The notes under the pieces: generated by a model
Databases searched by the model: none
The model's input: the letters and a program-made list of their open reading frames with translations, nothing else
What the model was told of the DNA's origin: nothing
Shown here: positions 27,334 through 36,026 of the stretch, one piece after another
How the letters are laid out: every line of letters starts with the position of its first letter
Numbering within the stretch: the stretch's first letter is position 1
NCBI GenBank assembly: GCA_947444925.1
Contig: CANFBW010000024.1
Span: 1 to 47,034 of the forward strand
Reading direction: 5' to 3'
Source of the DNA: Flavobacteriales bacterium
GTDB lineage: Bacteria; Bacteroidota; Bacteroidia; Flavobacteriales_C; GCA-002722245
DNA length: 47,034 bases
Made by a program: the position numbers and the translations under genes

Positions 27334-27813
27334 ATGGATTTTTACAGAATATTATACAGCAGCAAAGCCTCTGATGCAATGAAATCTTCAGATGTAATGA
27401 ATATCATAGCTACTGCGCAGGCGTTTAATAAAACAGCAGATGTTACGGGTATGCTTTTGTTTATTGAAGATGGTTTTATCCAATATTTAGAAGGCGCTGA
27501 AGAAACTGTTGTGAAGTTGTATAAAAAAATTGCACAGGACTCGCGTCATCAAGATTGTAAGGTGCTGTTGCAGGGGCCTTCTGGTGAGAAAGAAAGGAGT
27601 TTTGCGTCGTGGAATATGGGGCTCAAAATAATTACCGATCAGGATTTTCAAGATCTGAAGGCGATGAATGAAAATCCCGATTTCAATTTGTTCAACGAAT
27701 TGGAGGGCAAGCCAGATATTGCAAAAGAACTGATGAAGTATTTTTACAACCATGGTGAAATTGACTTCGGGAAATTTTGGAATTCCGATAATAAAATCAG
27801 AAAAGATATTTGA
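27334..27813 (+). CDS. BLUF-domain blue-light photoreceptor
   Basis: 159 residues: a single BLUF domain (about 1-97) plus a short helical C-terminus (about 98-159) with no enzyme domain. The flavin-binding and photocycle residues are all present at the standard positions: Tyr8 (ILYSS), Asn32 (AFNKTADVTG), Gln50 (GFIQYLEGA), Trp93 and Met95 (ASWNMG), with the conserved DSRH and RSFASW features. BLUF proteins bind FAD and shift hydrogen bonding on blue-light absorption. Short forms act by protein interaction, as in PixD, which controls phototaxis in cyanobacteria. It is the last gene of the che operon, 10 bases after cheR, so light control of the chemosensory output is the natural inference. 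Confidence 0.95.
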   Translation: MDFYRILYSSKASDAMKSSDVMNIIATAQAFNKTADVTGMLLFIEDGFIQYLEGAEETVVKLYKKIAQDSRHQDCKVLLQGPSGEKERSFASWNMGLKIITDQDFQDLKAMNENPDFNLFNELEGKPDIAKELMKYFYNHGEIDFGKFWNSDNKIRKDI

Positions 27814-27900
27814 AGGCAGTATTTCCGCATTCATTTTTGAAGCACAAATGACGTTGATTTACAATGCTTATCGGCAACTTGTCGCGATTCCTTTCCAAAA

Positions 27901-27970
27901 GTGGCGTTAGATCCTTTAAAGACCGAAACTTTTTTTCTCCTCTTAATGTCAAATCGCAGTAGGAAAAGTG
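27901..27970 (+). repeat. Decayed copy of interspersed module R
   Basis: Contains gttagatcctttaaagacc, the gaaactttttttctcctctt segment and aatgtcaaatcgcagtagga. It aligns along its length with the R copies at 4284-4706 but has more differences. Confidence 0.7.
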
Positions 27971-27999
27971 TTTTGTACAAACAATGGTTGAGGATTAGT

Positions 28000-28107
28000 C
28001 GCATTTGTCATCCCTACCAACTCCGCGCGATCTGTCATCCCTGCCAACTCCGCGCGATCTGTCATCCCCGCCAACTCCGCACGATCTGTCATCCTTAGCA
28101 ACTCCGA
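28000..28107 (+). repeat. 27-base tandem repeat, four units
   Basis: Units at 28000-28026, 28027-28053, 28054-28080 and 28081-28107, each with a gatctgtcatccctgccaac core followed by tccgc. The last unit runs on into gaaggacctatcgccctgc, the end of module F, so the array appears to be an expanded part of that repeat. Confidence 0.85.
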
Positions 28108-28220
28108 AGGACCTATCGCCCTGCTTTTCATCTGCGGGCTCAATTGCGCGCAGTCATTTTTTTTAAGCATTGTCTTTTTTGAAATCTTAATTTGACAAAA
28201 GGTGTCGCTGATCGCAAGTG

Positions 28221-28251
28221 AAAAATCAGTGTTGGCACTGGTTTTTTTTTT
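28221..28251. terminator. Bidirectional intrinsic terminator
   Basis: Stem aaaaatcagtg / cactggttttt (11 base pairs, one T-G) with loop ttgg, followed by ten T on the plus strand and flanked by A on the other side. It can end both the che operon (plus) and the cheR-cheB operon (minus). Confidence 0.75.
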
Positions 28252-28352
28252 CTACGTCAGTCCTCAAAATGTGTCGATAATACTTGTGTTTATTGCTTGG
28301 TTGGGCCAATTGCAAATTGCTGGTGCGCCAATAATAAGCGCGTTTTGCAATG

Positions 28353-29198
28353 CTATTGCCCCTTAAACTTTCGGTAAATTTTATTGTCGTTGCTGATAGA
28401 CATAAATTCATCGGATGATTTATGCCAGTCAATGGATTCCTGCGCTCCCAATACTAAATATCCTTTTGGCTCAAGTGCGCCGTTGAGTTTTAATATGATG
28501 TTTTCCTGCTGCTCCTGATCGAAATAAATGAGCACATTTCGGCACAACACTAAATTGAATTGCGAGAAGGAAGTATCGAGCACCAAGTCGAAGTTTTTAA
28601 AGCGCACGTTTTTGTACTCGTCCATTTTAAAAACGAGTTTGTTCTCTACTTTTGAAAAATAATTTTCTGCTTTTTTTCCAGGAAAAACCACTTCCAGGTT
28701 TTTTTGGTAGTGGGGCAGGCGCCATGACAAGTAGGTGGCCGCTTTGGCTTGTTCCAATATCTCAGTGTTGATGTCGGTGCCCAGTATTTCGGCCTTGTGC
28801 AGGAGGTTTAATTCTTTGAGCAGAATGACCATGGATACTACTTCTTCGCCCGATGAACAGGCGGCGTGCCAGATTTTTACTTTTTCATTTTTTTCGAAAA
28901 GACGCGGCAGTATTTTGTCTTTTAAGAACACCCACATCGATGGATCTCTGAACAACTCGGTAGTATTAACAGTAACGGCATTTAAAAACGAGGTGAAGGC
29001 TACTTTGTCTTTAATCAAGGGCGTTAGTTGCGCAATGCTTGTTATTTTATTCACTTCCATAAAACGCGCAATACGGCGTGAAAATGAACCAATGGCATAG
29101 CCTGAAAAGTCAAATCCGTAGTTTTTCTTGATGTTGTCTATCAATGTTTTTATTTCCCCTTCGGGTAGGTTCAATGCTTCTATTTCAGTACTGCTCAT
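28353..29198 (-). CDS. cheR: CheR-family methyltransferase, second copy
   Basis: 281 residues. N-terminal helical domain (SFSRRIARFME, TELFRDPSMW), then the SAM domain: IWHAACSSGEEVVSMVI, GTDINTEIL, NLVLCRNVLIYFDQ, GYLVLG. Key motifs are intact, so it should be active on receptors or another protein. Its ATG overlaps the TGA of the upstream cheB gene (ATGA), so the two are translationally coupled. No chemoreceptor gene lies in this operon, so the target may be the soluble receptor at 16653 or one encoded elsewhere. Confidence 0.93.
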   Translation of the reverse strand: MSSTEIEALNLPEGEIKTLIDNIKKNYGFDFSGYAIGSFSRRIARFMEVNKITSIAQLTPLIKDKVAFTSFLNAVTVNTTELFRDPSMWVFLKDKILPRLFEKNEKVKIWHAACSSGEEVVSMVILLKELNLLHKAEILGTDINTEILEQAKAATYLSWRLPHYQKNLEVVFPGKKAENYFSKVENKLVFKMDEYKNVRFKNFDLVLDTSFSQFNLVLCRNVLIYFDQEQQENIILKLNGALEPKGYLVLGAQESIDWHKSSDEFMSISNDNKIYRKFKGQ

Positions 29199-29767
29199 AA
29201 AATGGTTTTGAGAAGGTTGATAATTTCTTCTATCGATAATGTTTGATCAATGGTGGTGGCGGCCAGCGCGGCTTTTGGCATGGTGTCAATCATGCATGTT
29301 TTAGGATCTTGCACCACGGTATGCCCGCCATTTAAATGAATTTTGCGCATACCATCGGCACCATCTTTATTGGCTCCAGTGAGCAGAATTCCCAGTAGAT
29401 TTTTTTTGTAGTATTCGGCGCAGCTGCCCAAGGTAATGTCAATCGACGGACGAGAACCCAACACCATTTCATCGCTGCTCATTGAAAACAGTCCGCTGCG
29501 CTCTATTGCCATGTGGTAGTTGGCGGGTGCTAAATATATTTTTCCGGGTGCGATCGCTTGCTTGTCGTGGGGCTCAACGATGTGTAATTTCGATTTGACG
29601 TTCAGCGATTCGGGCATGCCGGTGTACACGTGCTTCAGGCGGTGCACGGCAACAAAAATAGGGAGTCTGGTTTTGTCGGGAAGCTGACTGAAAATAGTGT
29701 TCAGTACCTGCAAACTGCCGGCTGATCCACCAATGACTACTGCTTTTATATCGAATTTACTGAGCAT
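29195..29767 (-). CDS. CheB methylesterase domain without receiver
   Basis: 190 residues comprising only the methylesterase domain: Ser in VIGGSAGS, His in FVAVHRLK, Asp in GANKDGADGM, plus GKIYLAPANYHM. With no receiver domain, its activity cannot be controlled by CheA phosphorylation in the usual way. I chose ATG at 29767, which begins MLSKFDIKAVVIGG, one base after the upstream stop; the longer frame would overlap that gene by 68 bases with an unrelated lead. It is coupled to the following cheR by a 4-base overlap. Confidence 0.92.
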   Translation of the reverse strand: MLSKFDIKAVVIGGSAGSLQVLNTIFSQLPDKTRLPIFVAVHRLKHVYTGMPESLNVKSKLHIVEPHDKQAIAPGKIYLAPANYHMAIERSGLFSMSSDEMVLGSRPSIDITLGSCAEYYKKNLLGILLTGANKDGADGMRKIHLNGGHTVVQDPKTCMIDTMPKAALAATTIDQTLSIEEIINLLKTIL

Positions 29768-29768
29768 T

Positions 29769-30572
29769 TTATTTTGTTTTTTGGTAGATCGGCAATTTGT
29801 CGTCAACTTTTTTGAACATGTTGGCATAAAAACCAAGAGGCATGGGTTCTTGATTGCCCAAGATCAGGTAGCCGTTCAATTTTGTAGCGGCATATAGGTT
29901 AGCGAGCAGGTTGCGCTGACCTTCGCTTTTGTATTGATTGAGAATGTTGGCGGCGTAAACTATTTCGTGTTGTTGTATATTGGTTTTTCGTTCCAAGGTA
30001 TCCGTGCTCCAAACGATGTGCTTGTCTACGTTTTTATTAAAGAAGTATTTTTTTTCGCGTAATGAAAAGTAGTTCTCGAACAAGGATTTGTCAAATACAA
30101 TTCCAAAGTTTTGGTGGCTGACATCGTGTTTGAAATCTTCAAAATACAATGCTTTTGCCCGAAGCAGTTTTTGTTCGTTTTCGGCATCGGCACTAATGCT
30201 GTAGTTGCTGAAGCCTAGGCGATCAAAGATAATGGCAAATGAAATGAGGTCTTCACCGCTGGCGCATTGCGGAATATAAATAGAGAAATGGTGGGCGCCA
30301 CCTTTCATCTCAATGAAACTGCGCAAAAAGTTCCAGGCGTCGGCATAGCGAAAAACTTCGGTTTTATCTACAATGAGATAGTGCTGCAATTCGCTGATAA
30401 AGCCTGACGACGAAGTGTTTTGGGAGAAGAGATCGACGCTGGATATTTTTTTTTGATCGAAAAAGTTTTCCAATTTTCTTTTGAGCAGTGTTTCGCTGCG
30501 CAAATGCAGATCAAGGCCTTTGCCTTTTAATTCAGTCAAAATACTGTCGTAATTCTCAAAAGATAGATCCAT
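29769..30572 (-). CDS. Degenerate CheR-like protein, probably inactive
   Basis: 267 residues aligning by eye with the CheR at 28353-29198. Corresponding blocks: KTEVFRYADAWNFLRSF for NTTELFRDPSMWVFLKD, IPQCASGEDLISFAI for HAACSSGEEVVSMVI, and NGYLILGNQEP for KGYLVLGAQES. The catalytic-region block CRNVLIYF is replaced by AANILNQY, and the N-terminal arginine-rich helix (SFSRRIARF) is weak (LKRKLENFF). It therefore probably does not methylate and may act as a scaffold or a SAM or receptor-binding regulator. It is the first gene of the three-gene minus-strand operon and ends one base before cheB. Confidence 0.78.
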   Translation of the reverse strand: MDLSFENYDSILTELKGKGLDLHLRSETLLKRKLENFFDQKKISSVDLFSQNTSSSGFISELQHYLIVDKTEVFRYADAWNFLRSFIEMKGGAHHFSIYIPQCASGEDLISFAIIFDRLGFSNYSISADAENEQKLLRAKALYFEDFKHDVSHQNFGIVFDKSLFENYFSLREKKYFFNKNVDKHIVWSTDTLERKTNIQQHEIVYAANILNQYKSEGQRNLLANLYAATKLNGYLILGNQEPMPLGFYANMFKKVDDKLPIYQKTK

Positions 30573-30766
30573 AGTGACGCTTCATAATGCTAAAAGCATC
30601 TGTACCTTATTTTTAAGTAAATGTTTCAACATCTAATGGTTTGTGTAAAAAAAATATAACTAAGGATTTGTAATAAACTTGTTTTCATGACTTTGGTAGA
30701 AATTTTAAAAAATTTGTAACACTGCGTACATTCTTGCGTACCACACGGGAATTCTTTTTACAATAA
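30573..30766. promoter_or_regulatory. Divergent intergenic region of the cheR-cheB and Sia operons
   Basis: 194 AT-rich bases between two divergent operons, so promoters for both must lie here. TTTG (30667) followed by TGACTTTG (about 30688) is a weak match to a Bacteroidota promoter. No clear operator was seen. Confidence 0.35.
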
Positions 30767-32701
30767 ATGAGGAAATTTTCGATCAGGTTAAAGTTTATCG
30801 TGCTTTTAAGTGTATTTGCTGTGGTGGGAAGTGCCACAGTAGTAGCGGTAAAATATTTTCAAAACAGTTTAAACGATAAAAGTGTTGATACGGCCATAAA
30901 CGTGGTGTCGCGCAACTCTGTATTGGTGCAAAAAAGCAATGCTTTGGTGTACCAGTTTTTGCGCAGCGACGATGTGAAGTTTGAATTGCGCGGTACGATC
31001 AAGCTTTTTGATCAGTCTTTGCGAGTGTTGAAAGATGGAGGAGTGCCGCCTGAAATGCAAACAGAGATGCACATTTCAGAGGTGAACAACATGGAAGTGA
31101 TCAAAAGTTTACAAGAAGTAGATTTGGTGTGGCAGCCATATAAGAACAGTATTTTGGCGCTGATCGACGACAAGTCCGTACTTGACGCAAGAAGCTATTT
31201 ATTGTCGCACAGCGATTCCTTACAAATGAGTAGTGAAGCAATGCTGGCCTACCTGTCGCAAGTGAGAGGCAAAATGGTGCTGAAAAATACGACCTTCGAT
31301 AATTTAAGAAATCTAGTTCCCGCAGCTCAAAAACTGTCCTATCTCGCCGAGTTGATTTACAATGGGAAAACCGACAAGAAAGCGGAGTTGAGTACTTTGT
31401 TGCAAAATTACCAAAGTGAAGTGGACAACCTTAATCTTTTATTTCCTTTGGCGTCATTAGCGCCTCAAGCCGCTCTTGCTTTTCAAACGTGGAATAACAC
31501 ATGGGCGAAAAGCAAGGCCAGTGCCAATGAAATCATGAACAGTTCGTTTTTAGGACACACGCAAGTTGTAAATGATTTGTATCCTAAGTTGTTCGCTGCT
31601 TCTGAAATACTCACTACCCTTTATTTAGCGAACAGCGAAGATGAAAAAGCAAACATTCGCTCTCAGCTCAATGTGGTGCTCATTATTTTATTTATTGTGA
31701 ATTTATTGACGATTTTCATTGCTTTGTTTTTCATCAACAAGTGGATTTTGAATCCCTTGAAAATCATTGCTGAAAAAACTTCGTTGCTCGCCGAAGGTAA
31801 AATTGATTCACTCATACAAATTGACTCAGGTGATGAAGTGGGCAATGTGGCGCTATCCATCAACCAGTCTATTGAAAACATTAAAAAGGCCAGTGAATTT
31901 GCCATGGAAATTGGCAAGGGAAGCTTTGATTTTGAATTCAGTAAAAGTGGTGAGCAGGACCGTTTGGGAGAAGCCTTGAGCGTGATGCGCAAGCAGTTGA
32001 AAGAAGTAGATCAGGAAAGCCGCGAAAGAAACTGGTCGACAACCGGTTTGGCGAAGTTCGCCGAGATTTTGCGCAACGATCAAAACGACTTAAGTAAGCT
32101 GGGTTTCGAAATAATTTCGAACATGGTGAAGTATGTAGAGGCCAATCAAGGCGCACTCTTTGTGGTAACGGAAAGAGATGGTGTTGAGTTTTTGGAGCTG
32201 GTGGCCTGCTACGCCTACGACAGACAAAAATACATTGACCTTGAAATACACAAGGGTGAAGGGCTCACCGGACAGAGCTGGGCAGAGGGTCAAGAAATTT
32301 ACCTCACCGATATTCCTGATGATTACATGCAAATCACATCGGGACTAGGACAAGCGAACCCAAATAGCGTATACATCATTCCGCTGAAGATCAATGAAGA
32401 GATTTTGGGTGTGGTGGAGTTGGCTTCTTTTTCGCAAGTAGCGTTGTTCAAAAAGGAATTTATTGGCAAGCTGGCCGAGTCAATAGCATCGACTTTGAAA
32501 GGGGTGAAAATCAACTTGAGTACCACCAAGCTTTTGGCCGAATCGCGCCATATGCAAGAGGAGTTGCACTCACAAGAAGAGGAGATGCGGCAAAATATTG
32601 AGGAAATGAAGGCCACACAAGAGCAAATGGCAAAGGCGGAATTGGAGTACAAAAACAAGATTGTAGAGCTTGAAGGGAAACTTAAAATGCTGAATGCCTA
32701 A
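30767..32701 (+). CDS. Membrane HAMP-GAF receptor of the Sia-type operon
   Basis: 644 residues. TM1 is about 9-29 and TM2 about 301-326, enclosing a helical periplasmic domain of about 270 residues, similar in style to PilJ or nitrate-type helical sensors. HAMP (WILNPLKIIAEKTSLLAEGKID) and a second HAMP-like repeat follow. A GAF domain (about 430-585) shares ANQGALF, CYAYDRQKY, EGLTGQ, DIPDDYMQITSGLG and PLKINEE with three other proteins in the window. A Glu-rich coiled coil (about 590-644) ends the protein. It has no catalytic output and probably regulates the SpoIIE phosphatase encoded two genes later. It is the first gene of an operon running to 37060. Confidence 0.87.
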   Translation: MRKFSIRLKFIVLLSVFAVVGSATVVAVKYFQNSLNDKSVDTAINVVSRNSVLVQKSNALVYQFLRSDDVKFELRGTIKLFDQSLRVLKDGGVPPEMQTEMHISEVNNMEVIKSLQEVDLVWQPYKNSILALIDDKSVLDARSYLLSHSDSLQMSSEAMLAYLSQVRGKMVLKNTTFDNLRNLVPAAQKLSYLAELIYNGKTDKKAELSTLLQNYQSEVDNLNLLFPLASLAPQAALAFQTWNNTWAKSKASANEIMNSSFLGHTQVVNDLYPKLFAASEILTTLYLANSEDEKANIRSQLNVVLIILFIVNLLTIFIALFFINKWILNPLKIIAEKTSLLAEGKIDSLIQIDSGDEVGNVALSINQSIENIKKASEFAMEIGKGSFDFEFSKSGEQDRLGEALSVMRKQLKEVDQESRERNWSTTGLAKFAEILRNDQNDLSKLGFEIISNMVKYVEANQGALFVVTERDGVEFLELVACYAYDRQKYIDLEIHKGEGLTGQSWAEGQEIYLTDIPDDYMQITSGLGQANPNSVYIIPLKINEEILGVVELASFSQVALFKKEFIGKLAESIASTLKGVKINLSTTKLLAESRHMQEELHSQEEEMRQNIEEMKATQEQMAKAELEYKNKIVELEGKLKMLNA

Positions 32702-32727
32702 GGGCTGAAAGAAATAAAAAACGAACT

Positions 32728-33510
32728 ATGAAGCGTAAATTAATTTTATTGTTGTTTTTTGGCGTGGGTGCGGCACTGTTGCTGTTTACGCTGTTTACGC
32801 ACAGGGCCGATTGGTCGCAACTCGTGCAAATGCAAGTGGCTGCGTCATTGTTGGTTTTAGCAGCGGTTTTCATTACCGCCGTATTTGTGTATACGGGTGA
32901 AAGCAATTGGAAAGAAATGGAAATGAGTCACAAAGAACTGTTGAAAGACAATACTGCATTGACTTTGCAATTGGCTGATTTAGAAGCTGCGGTGCAGTCG
33001 AACGAAAGGTCTACAGCACTCATCGCGCTTTTACAGGGCAGTTCGAGTTTGGAAAGCGCAGCCACTGAAGTGCTTAAAAAAATGGCCAAAGATCTTGAGA
33101 TTTGCCAAGGTGTTTTTTATGTCAAAGAGGGAACCGATGACCATTGTGTTTTTAGGGCCAAAGGTGCTTATGCCTACCACAAAACAGTAGCTTCTATTGA
33201 TGCTCCGGAGATAGGCGTTGGCTTGGTGGGACAGGTGGCAAAAGACAAAAAGATGCTGGTGCTCAACGAACTGCCAGCGGGCTATATCGAAGTCATTTCT
33301 GGATTGGGTAAAAGTCAACCTTCTTTTGTTGCCATTATCCCCCTCACAAATAAAGATGAAGTGGTGGGCGTTTTAGAGTTGGCGACACTAAAAACTTATT
33401 CTGAACAAGAAATAAAATATTTTGAACATGTGCAGGAGAGTTTGGGTTTTGCCCTTTATTTATTGTCGGAAAAAATTAAAGTCAACACCGCTTCAAAACT
33501 ATTATCCTGA
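32728..33510 (+). CDS. Membrane-anchored GAF protein
   Basis: 260 residues. Two hydrophobic helices (about 5-23 and 38-56), a coiled coil (about 60-100), then one GAF domain (about 100-245) with CVFRAKGAYAYHK, GVGLVGQVA, LPAGYIEVISGLGKSQP and IIPLTNKDEVVGVLELA. This is a reduced relative of the GAF in its neighbours, with Val-Ile in place of Ile-Thr before SGLG. There is no output domain. It sits between the receptor and phosphatase genes and probably forms part of the same membrane complex. Confidence 0.85.
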   Translation: MKRKLILLLFFGVGAALLLFTLFTHRADWSQLVQMQVAASLLVLAAVFITAVFVYTGESNWKEMEMSHKELLKDNTALTLQLADLEAAVQSNERSTALIALLQGSSSLESAATEVLKKMAKDLEICQGVFYVKEGTDDHCVFRAKGAYAYHKTVASIDAPEIGVGLVGQVAKDKKMLVLNELPAGYIEVISGLGKSQPSFVAIIPLTNKDEVVGVLELATLKTYSEQEIKYFEHVQESLGFALYLLSEKIKVNTASKLLS

Positions 33511-33519
33511 TGCTGCGCC

Positions 33520-36012
33520 ATGTTTAAAAACGGATTAAAAATAATCAAAGGATATGTGCTGTACGGATGTGCAGTGGGTTTTCTTTTTTTGGAGATGGTG
33601 TACTTGTATGCGCGCTCGGAGGAGCAAACGATGGCGGAGGCGCACTTTGACAATCCCCTGCTGTGGGCGCTGTCGCTGATGCCTATTACACTTTCGGTGT
33701 ACGCATATATTGTGGGCTACCGCTCTATTGCAAGTAAAGACCGTATTTATTCGCGCCTGATTCAACAAATTGAAATTGTAGAGCGCACGTCGCTTTTTGC
33801 GGAAGAAATTCGAAAAGGTGAATTGCTTTCTGAATTTGAAGCTTTCAATGAAGACGATACGCTGGGAGCTGCCTTATTGAAGATGCGCAGCAGTTTGCAA
33901 AAGCAGGCGAAGGAAGAAGAAAATAGAAACTGGATTGTCAATGGTATTTCAGAGGTCAGTGCCATATTGCGGAACAACAGTAAAATTAAAATATTGGGTT
34001 ATGAAATCATCCAATACATTGTGCCTAAAATTGGGGCAGTGCAAGGTGCCTTTTTTACTGTTGAAGAGCGCAAGGATAAGAAGACAAAAAAGCGAGAGGG
34101 TTTTATCAAGCAAGTTGCTGCTCACGCCTACAATAGAAGAAAATACCAGGAAGCAGAATATTTTTTTGGTCAAGGATTGATTGGTCAGTGCGCCCTTGAA
34201 ATGGATGTGATTCACCGAACAGAAATTCCCGATGAATACATGTCGATCAGCTCAGGTTTAATCGACGATAAAAAACCCGACAGTTTGATCATTATTCCGC
34301 TCATTAGTGAAGGTCAGCTTTTTGGTATAATGGAGTTTGCCGGTTTCAATCGTTTCAATGAATTGCAAGTGAATTTTTTAAAGGAATTGGGCGAAATTAT
34401 TGCGCGTTCAATTTTTAATATTTCTACCAACGAAAATACTTTGCGCCTTTTGCAGGAGGTAAATAAGAGCCAGGAGAGAACGCAAAAACTTTTGGCCAAC
34501 GCATCGGAATTAATTACGATTTACGACAAGGAAGGCAGTATCAAATACATTTCACCATCGGTGATCAATATTTTGGGTTATACTGCTGAAGAAGTAGAAG
34601 AGACTACTGATCACGATAGAATTAACACAGAAGACTTGGCCACTTTTCAATCGATATTTGACGCATTGGAGGCCGATCCTAAAAAAATTGTCATCACGCA
34701 GTACCGCTATTTGAAGGTAGATGGCGCTGAAATTTGGCTGGAAACCACGGCGCGTAACTTGTATGACAATCCGGCCATTGATGGTTTGCTCTTCAATACC
34801 ATTGATATCACTGAGCGACGTCAGGCTGAAAAAGAGCAACGCGAGCGCGCCAAAATGCAGGCTTTGTCTGAAAACTCACCCGATATTATTTTGCGTTTCG
34901 ATTTGCAGCGCATGGTGTCGTACATCAATCCAACGATTGAAAAGTACACCGGTATTTCTTCGGATCAGTTTTACATGAAGGCCATTGATGCTTTACCTGT
35001 TGATGTTGCTGTGATTGAAAAATGGAAGGAGTACATTGACCACATTGAGAAATCGAAAGAGCACATGGCGGTGGAAATGGAGTTTGTGAACGCCGAAGGA
35101 ATGAAGTTGTTTATGGAAGTCAACGCCATTCCGGAAGCAGCGCAGGACGGTACTTTGGAGTCAGTTTTGATGGTGCTTCACAATATAACAGAAGCAAAGG
35201 TGGCCGAGCTCAAAATAACCGAGGCGAATCAAAAGGTGAAAGACTCGATCAACTATGCAAAACGCATACAGAATTCTATATTACCCAAAGAAATTGTGCT
35301 GCAAGATGCGTTTAAAGAATCGTTTATGCTGTTTCGTCCGAAAGACATTGTCAGTGGCGATTTCCCTTTCATTGTACAAAAGGGCGATTATGTTTATTTC
35401 TCCGCTGTCGATTGTACAGGACACGGGGTCCCAGGTGCCTTGCTATCGGTAATTGGTTCATTGATCTTGAACGAAATTGTAAAATACGATACGCCAACAC
35501 CGGCAGTAATGTTGGATCACTTGCACGAGTCGGTTGTAAAAACGTTGCGTCAGGGGCAAGCCGGCGGCGAAAACGAACGCGATGGTATGGATGTGGGCAT
35601 GTGTCGCGTGCACCTTAAAACGGGGGAGTTTATGTTCTCAGGCGCCCACCGTCCGCTTTATATCGTGCGCCACGACCAAAAAGAAAATGAAGAATTGGAA
35701 GAATTGAAAGGCGATAAATATCCTATCGGCGGCGTGCAGTACAGAGGTCGCGAGAAGTTTGCGAATTTTGAAACGGTTTTGCAAAAAGGAGATAGAGTGT
35801 ATGTTTGTTCTGACGGATATCCCGATCAATTTGGGGGGCCTGACAAGGTGGAATTGAAAAAAATTGGACCTAAAAAAATTAGAAAAATATTGGTTGAAAA
35901 CAAAGACAAGTCCATGCATGATGTGCATCAGGCTTTGGTTTCAAACTTTGATCAATGGAAAGATTACCACAAACAAATGGACGACGTGTTGTTCATTGGA
36001 ATTAAATTTTAA
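33520..36012 (+). CDS. Membrane GAF-PAS-PAS SpoIIE-type serine/threonine phosphatase (SiaA-like)
   Basis: 830 residues. Two membrane helices (about 11-31 and 46-68), a HAMP-like helical stretch, a GAF domain (EEYMSISSGL-like motif DEYMSISSGLIDD), two PAS domains (about 320-440 and 445-570), a helical linker (AKRIQNSILP), and a PP2C/SpoIIE phosphatase domain (about 590-830). The metal-binding acidic residues are present in RPKDIVSGDF, AVDCTGHGVPGALLS, RDGMDVGM, CSDGYPDQFGG and QMDDVLFIG. In P. aeruginosa SiaA dephosphorylates SiaC; the genes for SiaB- and SiaC-like proteins follow directly, so the same role is likely. The GAF and PAS domains make it a multi-input switch. Confidence 0.93.
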   Translation: MFKNGLKIIKGYVLYGCAVGFLFLEMVYLYARSEEQTMAEAHFDNPLLWALSLMPITLSVYAYIVGYRSIASKDRIYSRLIQQIEIVERTSLFAEEIRKGELLSEFEAFNEDDTLGAALLKMRSSLQKQAKEEENRNWIVNGISEVSAILRNNSKIKILGYEIIQYIVPKIGAVQGAFFTVEERKDKKTKKREGFIKQVAAHAYNRRKYQEAEYFFGQGLIGQCALEMDVIHRTEIPDEYMSISSGLIDDKKPDSLIIIPLISEGQLFGIMEFAGFNRFNELQVNFLKELGEIIARSIFNISTNENTLRLLQEVNKSQERTQKLLANASELITIYDKEGSIKYISPSVINILGYTAEEVEETTDHDRINTEDLATFQSIFDALEADPKKIVITQYRYLKVDGAEIWLETTARNLYDNPAIDGLLFNTIDITERRQAEKEQRERAKMQALSENSPDIILRFDLQRMVSYINPTIEKYTGISSDQFYMKAIDALPVDVAVIEKWKEYIDHIEKSKEHMAVEMEFVNAEGMKLFMEVNAIPEAAQDGTLESVLMVLHNITEAKVAELKITEANQKVKDSINYAKRIQNSILPKEIVLQDAFKESFMLFRPKDIVSGDFPFIVQKGDYVYFSAVDCTGHGVPGALLSVIGSLILNEIVKYDTPTPAVMLDHLHESVVKTLRQGQAGGENERDGMDVGMCRVHLKTGEFMFSGAHRPLYIVRHDQKENEELEELKGDKYPIGGVQYRGREKFANFETVLQKGDRVYVCSDGYPDQFGGPDKVELKKIGPKKIRKILVENKDKSMHDVHQALVSNFDQWKDYHKQMDDVLFIGIKF

Positions 36013-36026
36013 AGTATTCATTATAA

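Larger units (their letters stand above)
27814..28352. other. Repeat-bearing gap between convergent operons
   Basis: No credible gene is present. The gap contains a decayed R module, a four-unit 27-base tandem repeat related to module F, and a bidirectional terminator, each listed separately. A frame at 27901-28098 encodes a nine-residue repeat but is only a by-product of the tandem DNA. Confidence 0.75.

Noticed and set aside
27901-28098. Small protein with a nine-residue repeat
   Set aside because: The repeat arises from the tandem 27-base DNA. There is no sensible start context, and the other strand also stays open for the same reason.
28000-28107. Possible CRISPR array
   Set aside because: The 27-base units are directly contiguous with no variable spacers, and no cas gene is present.
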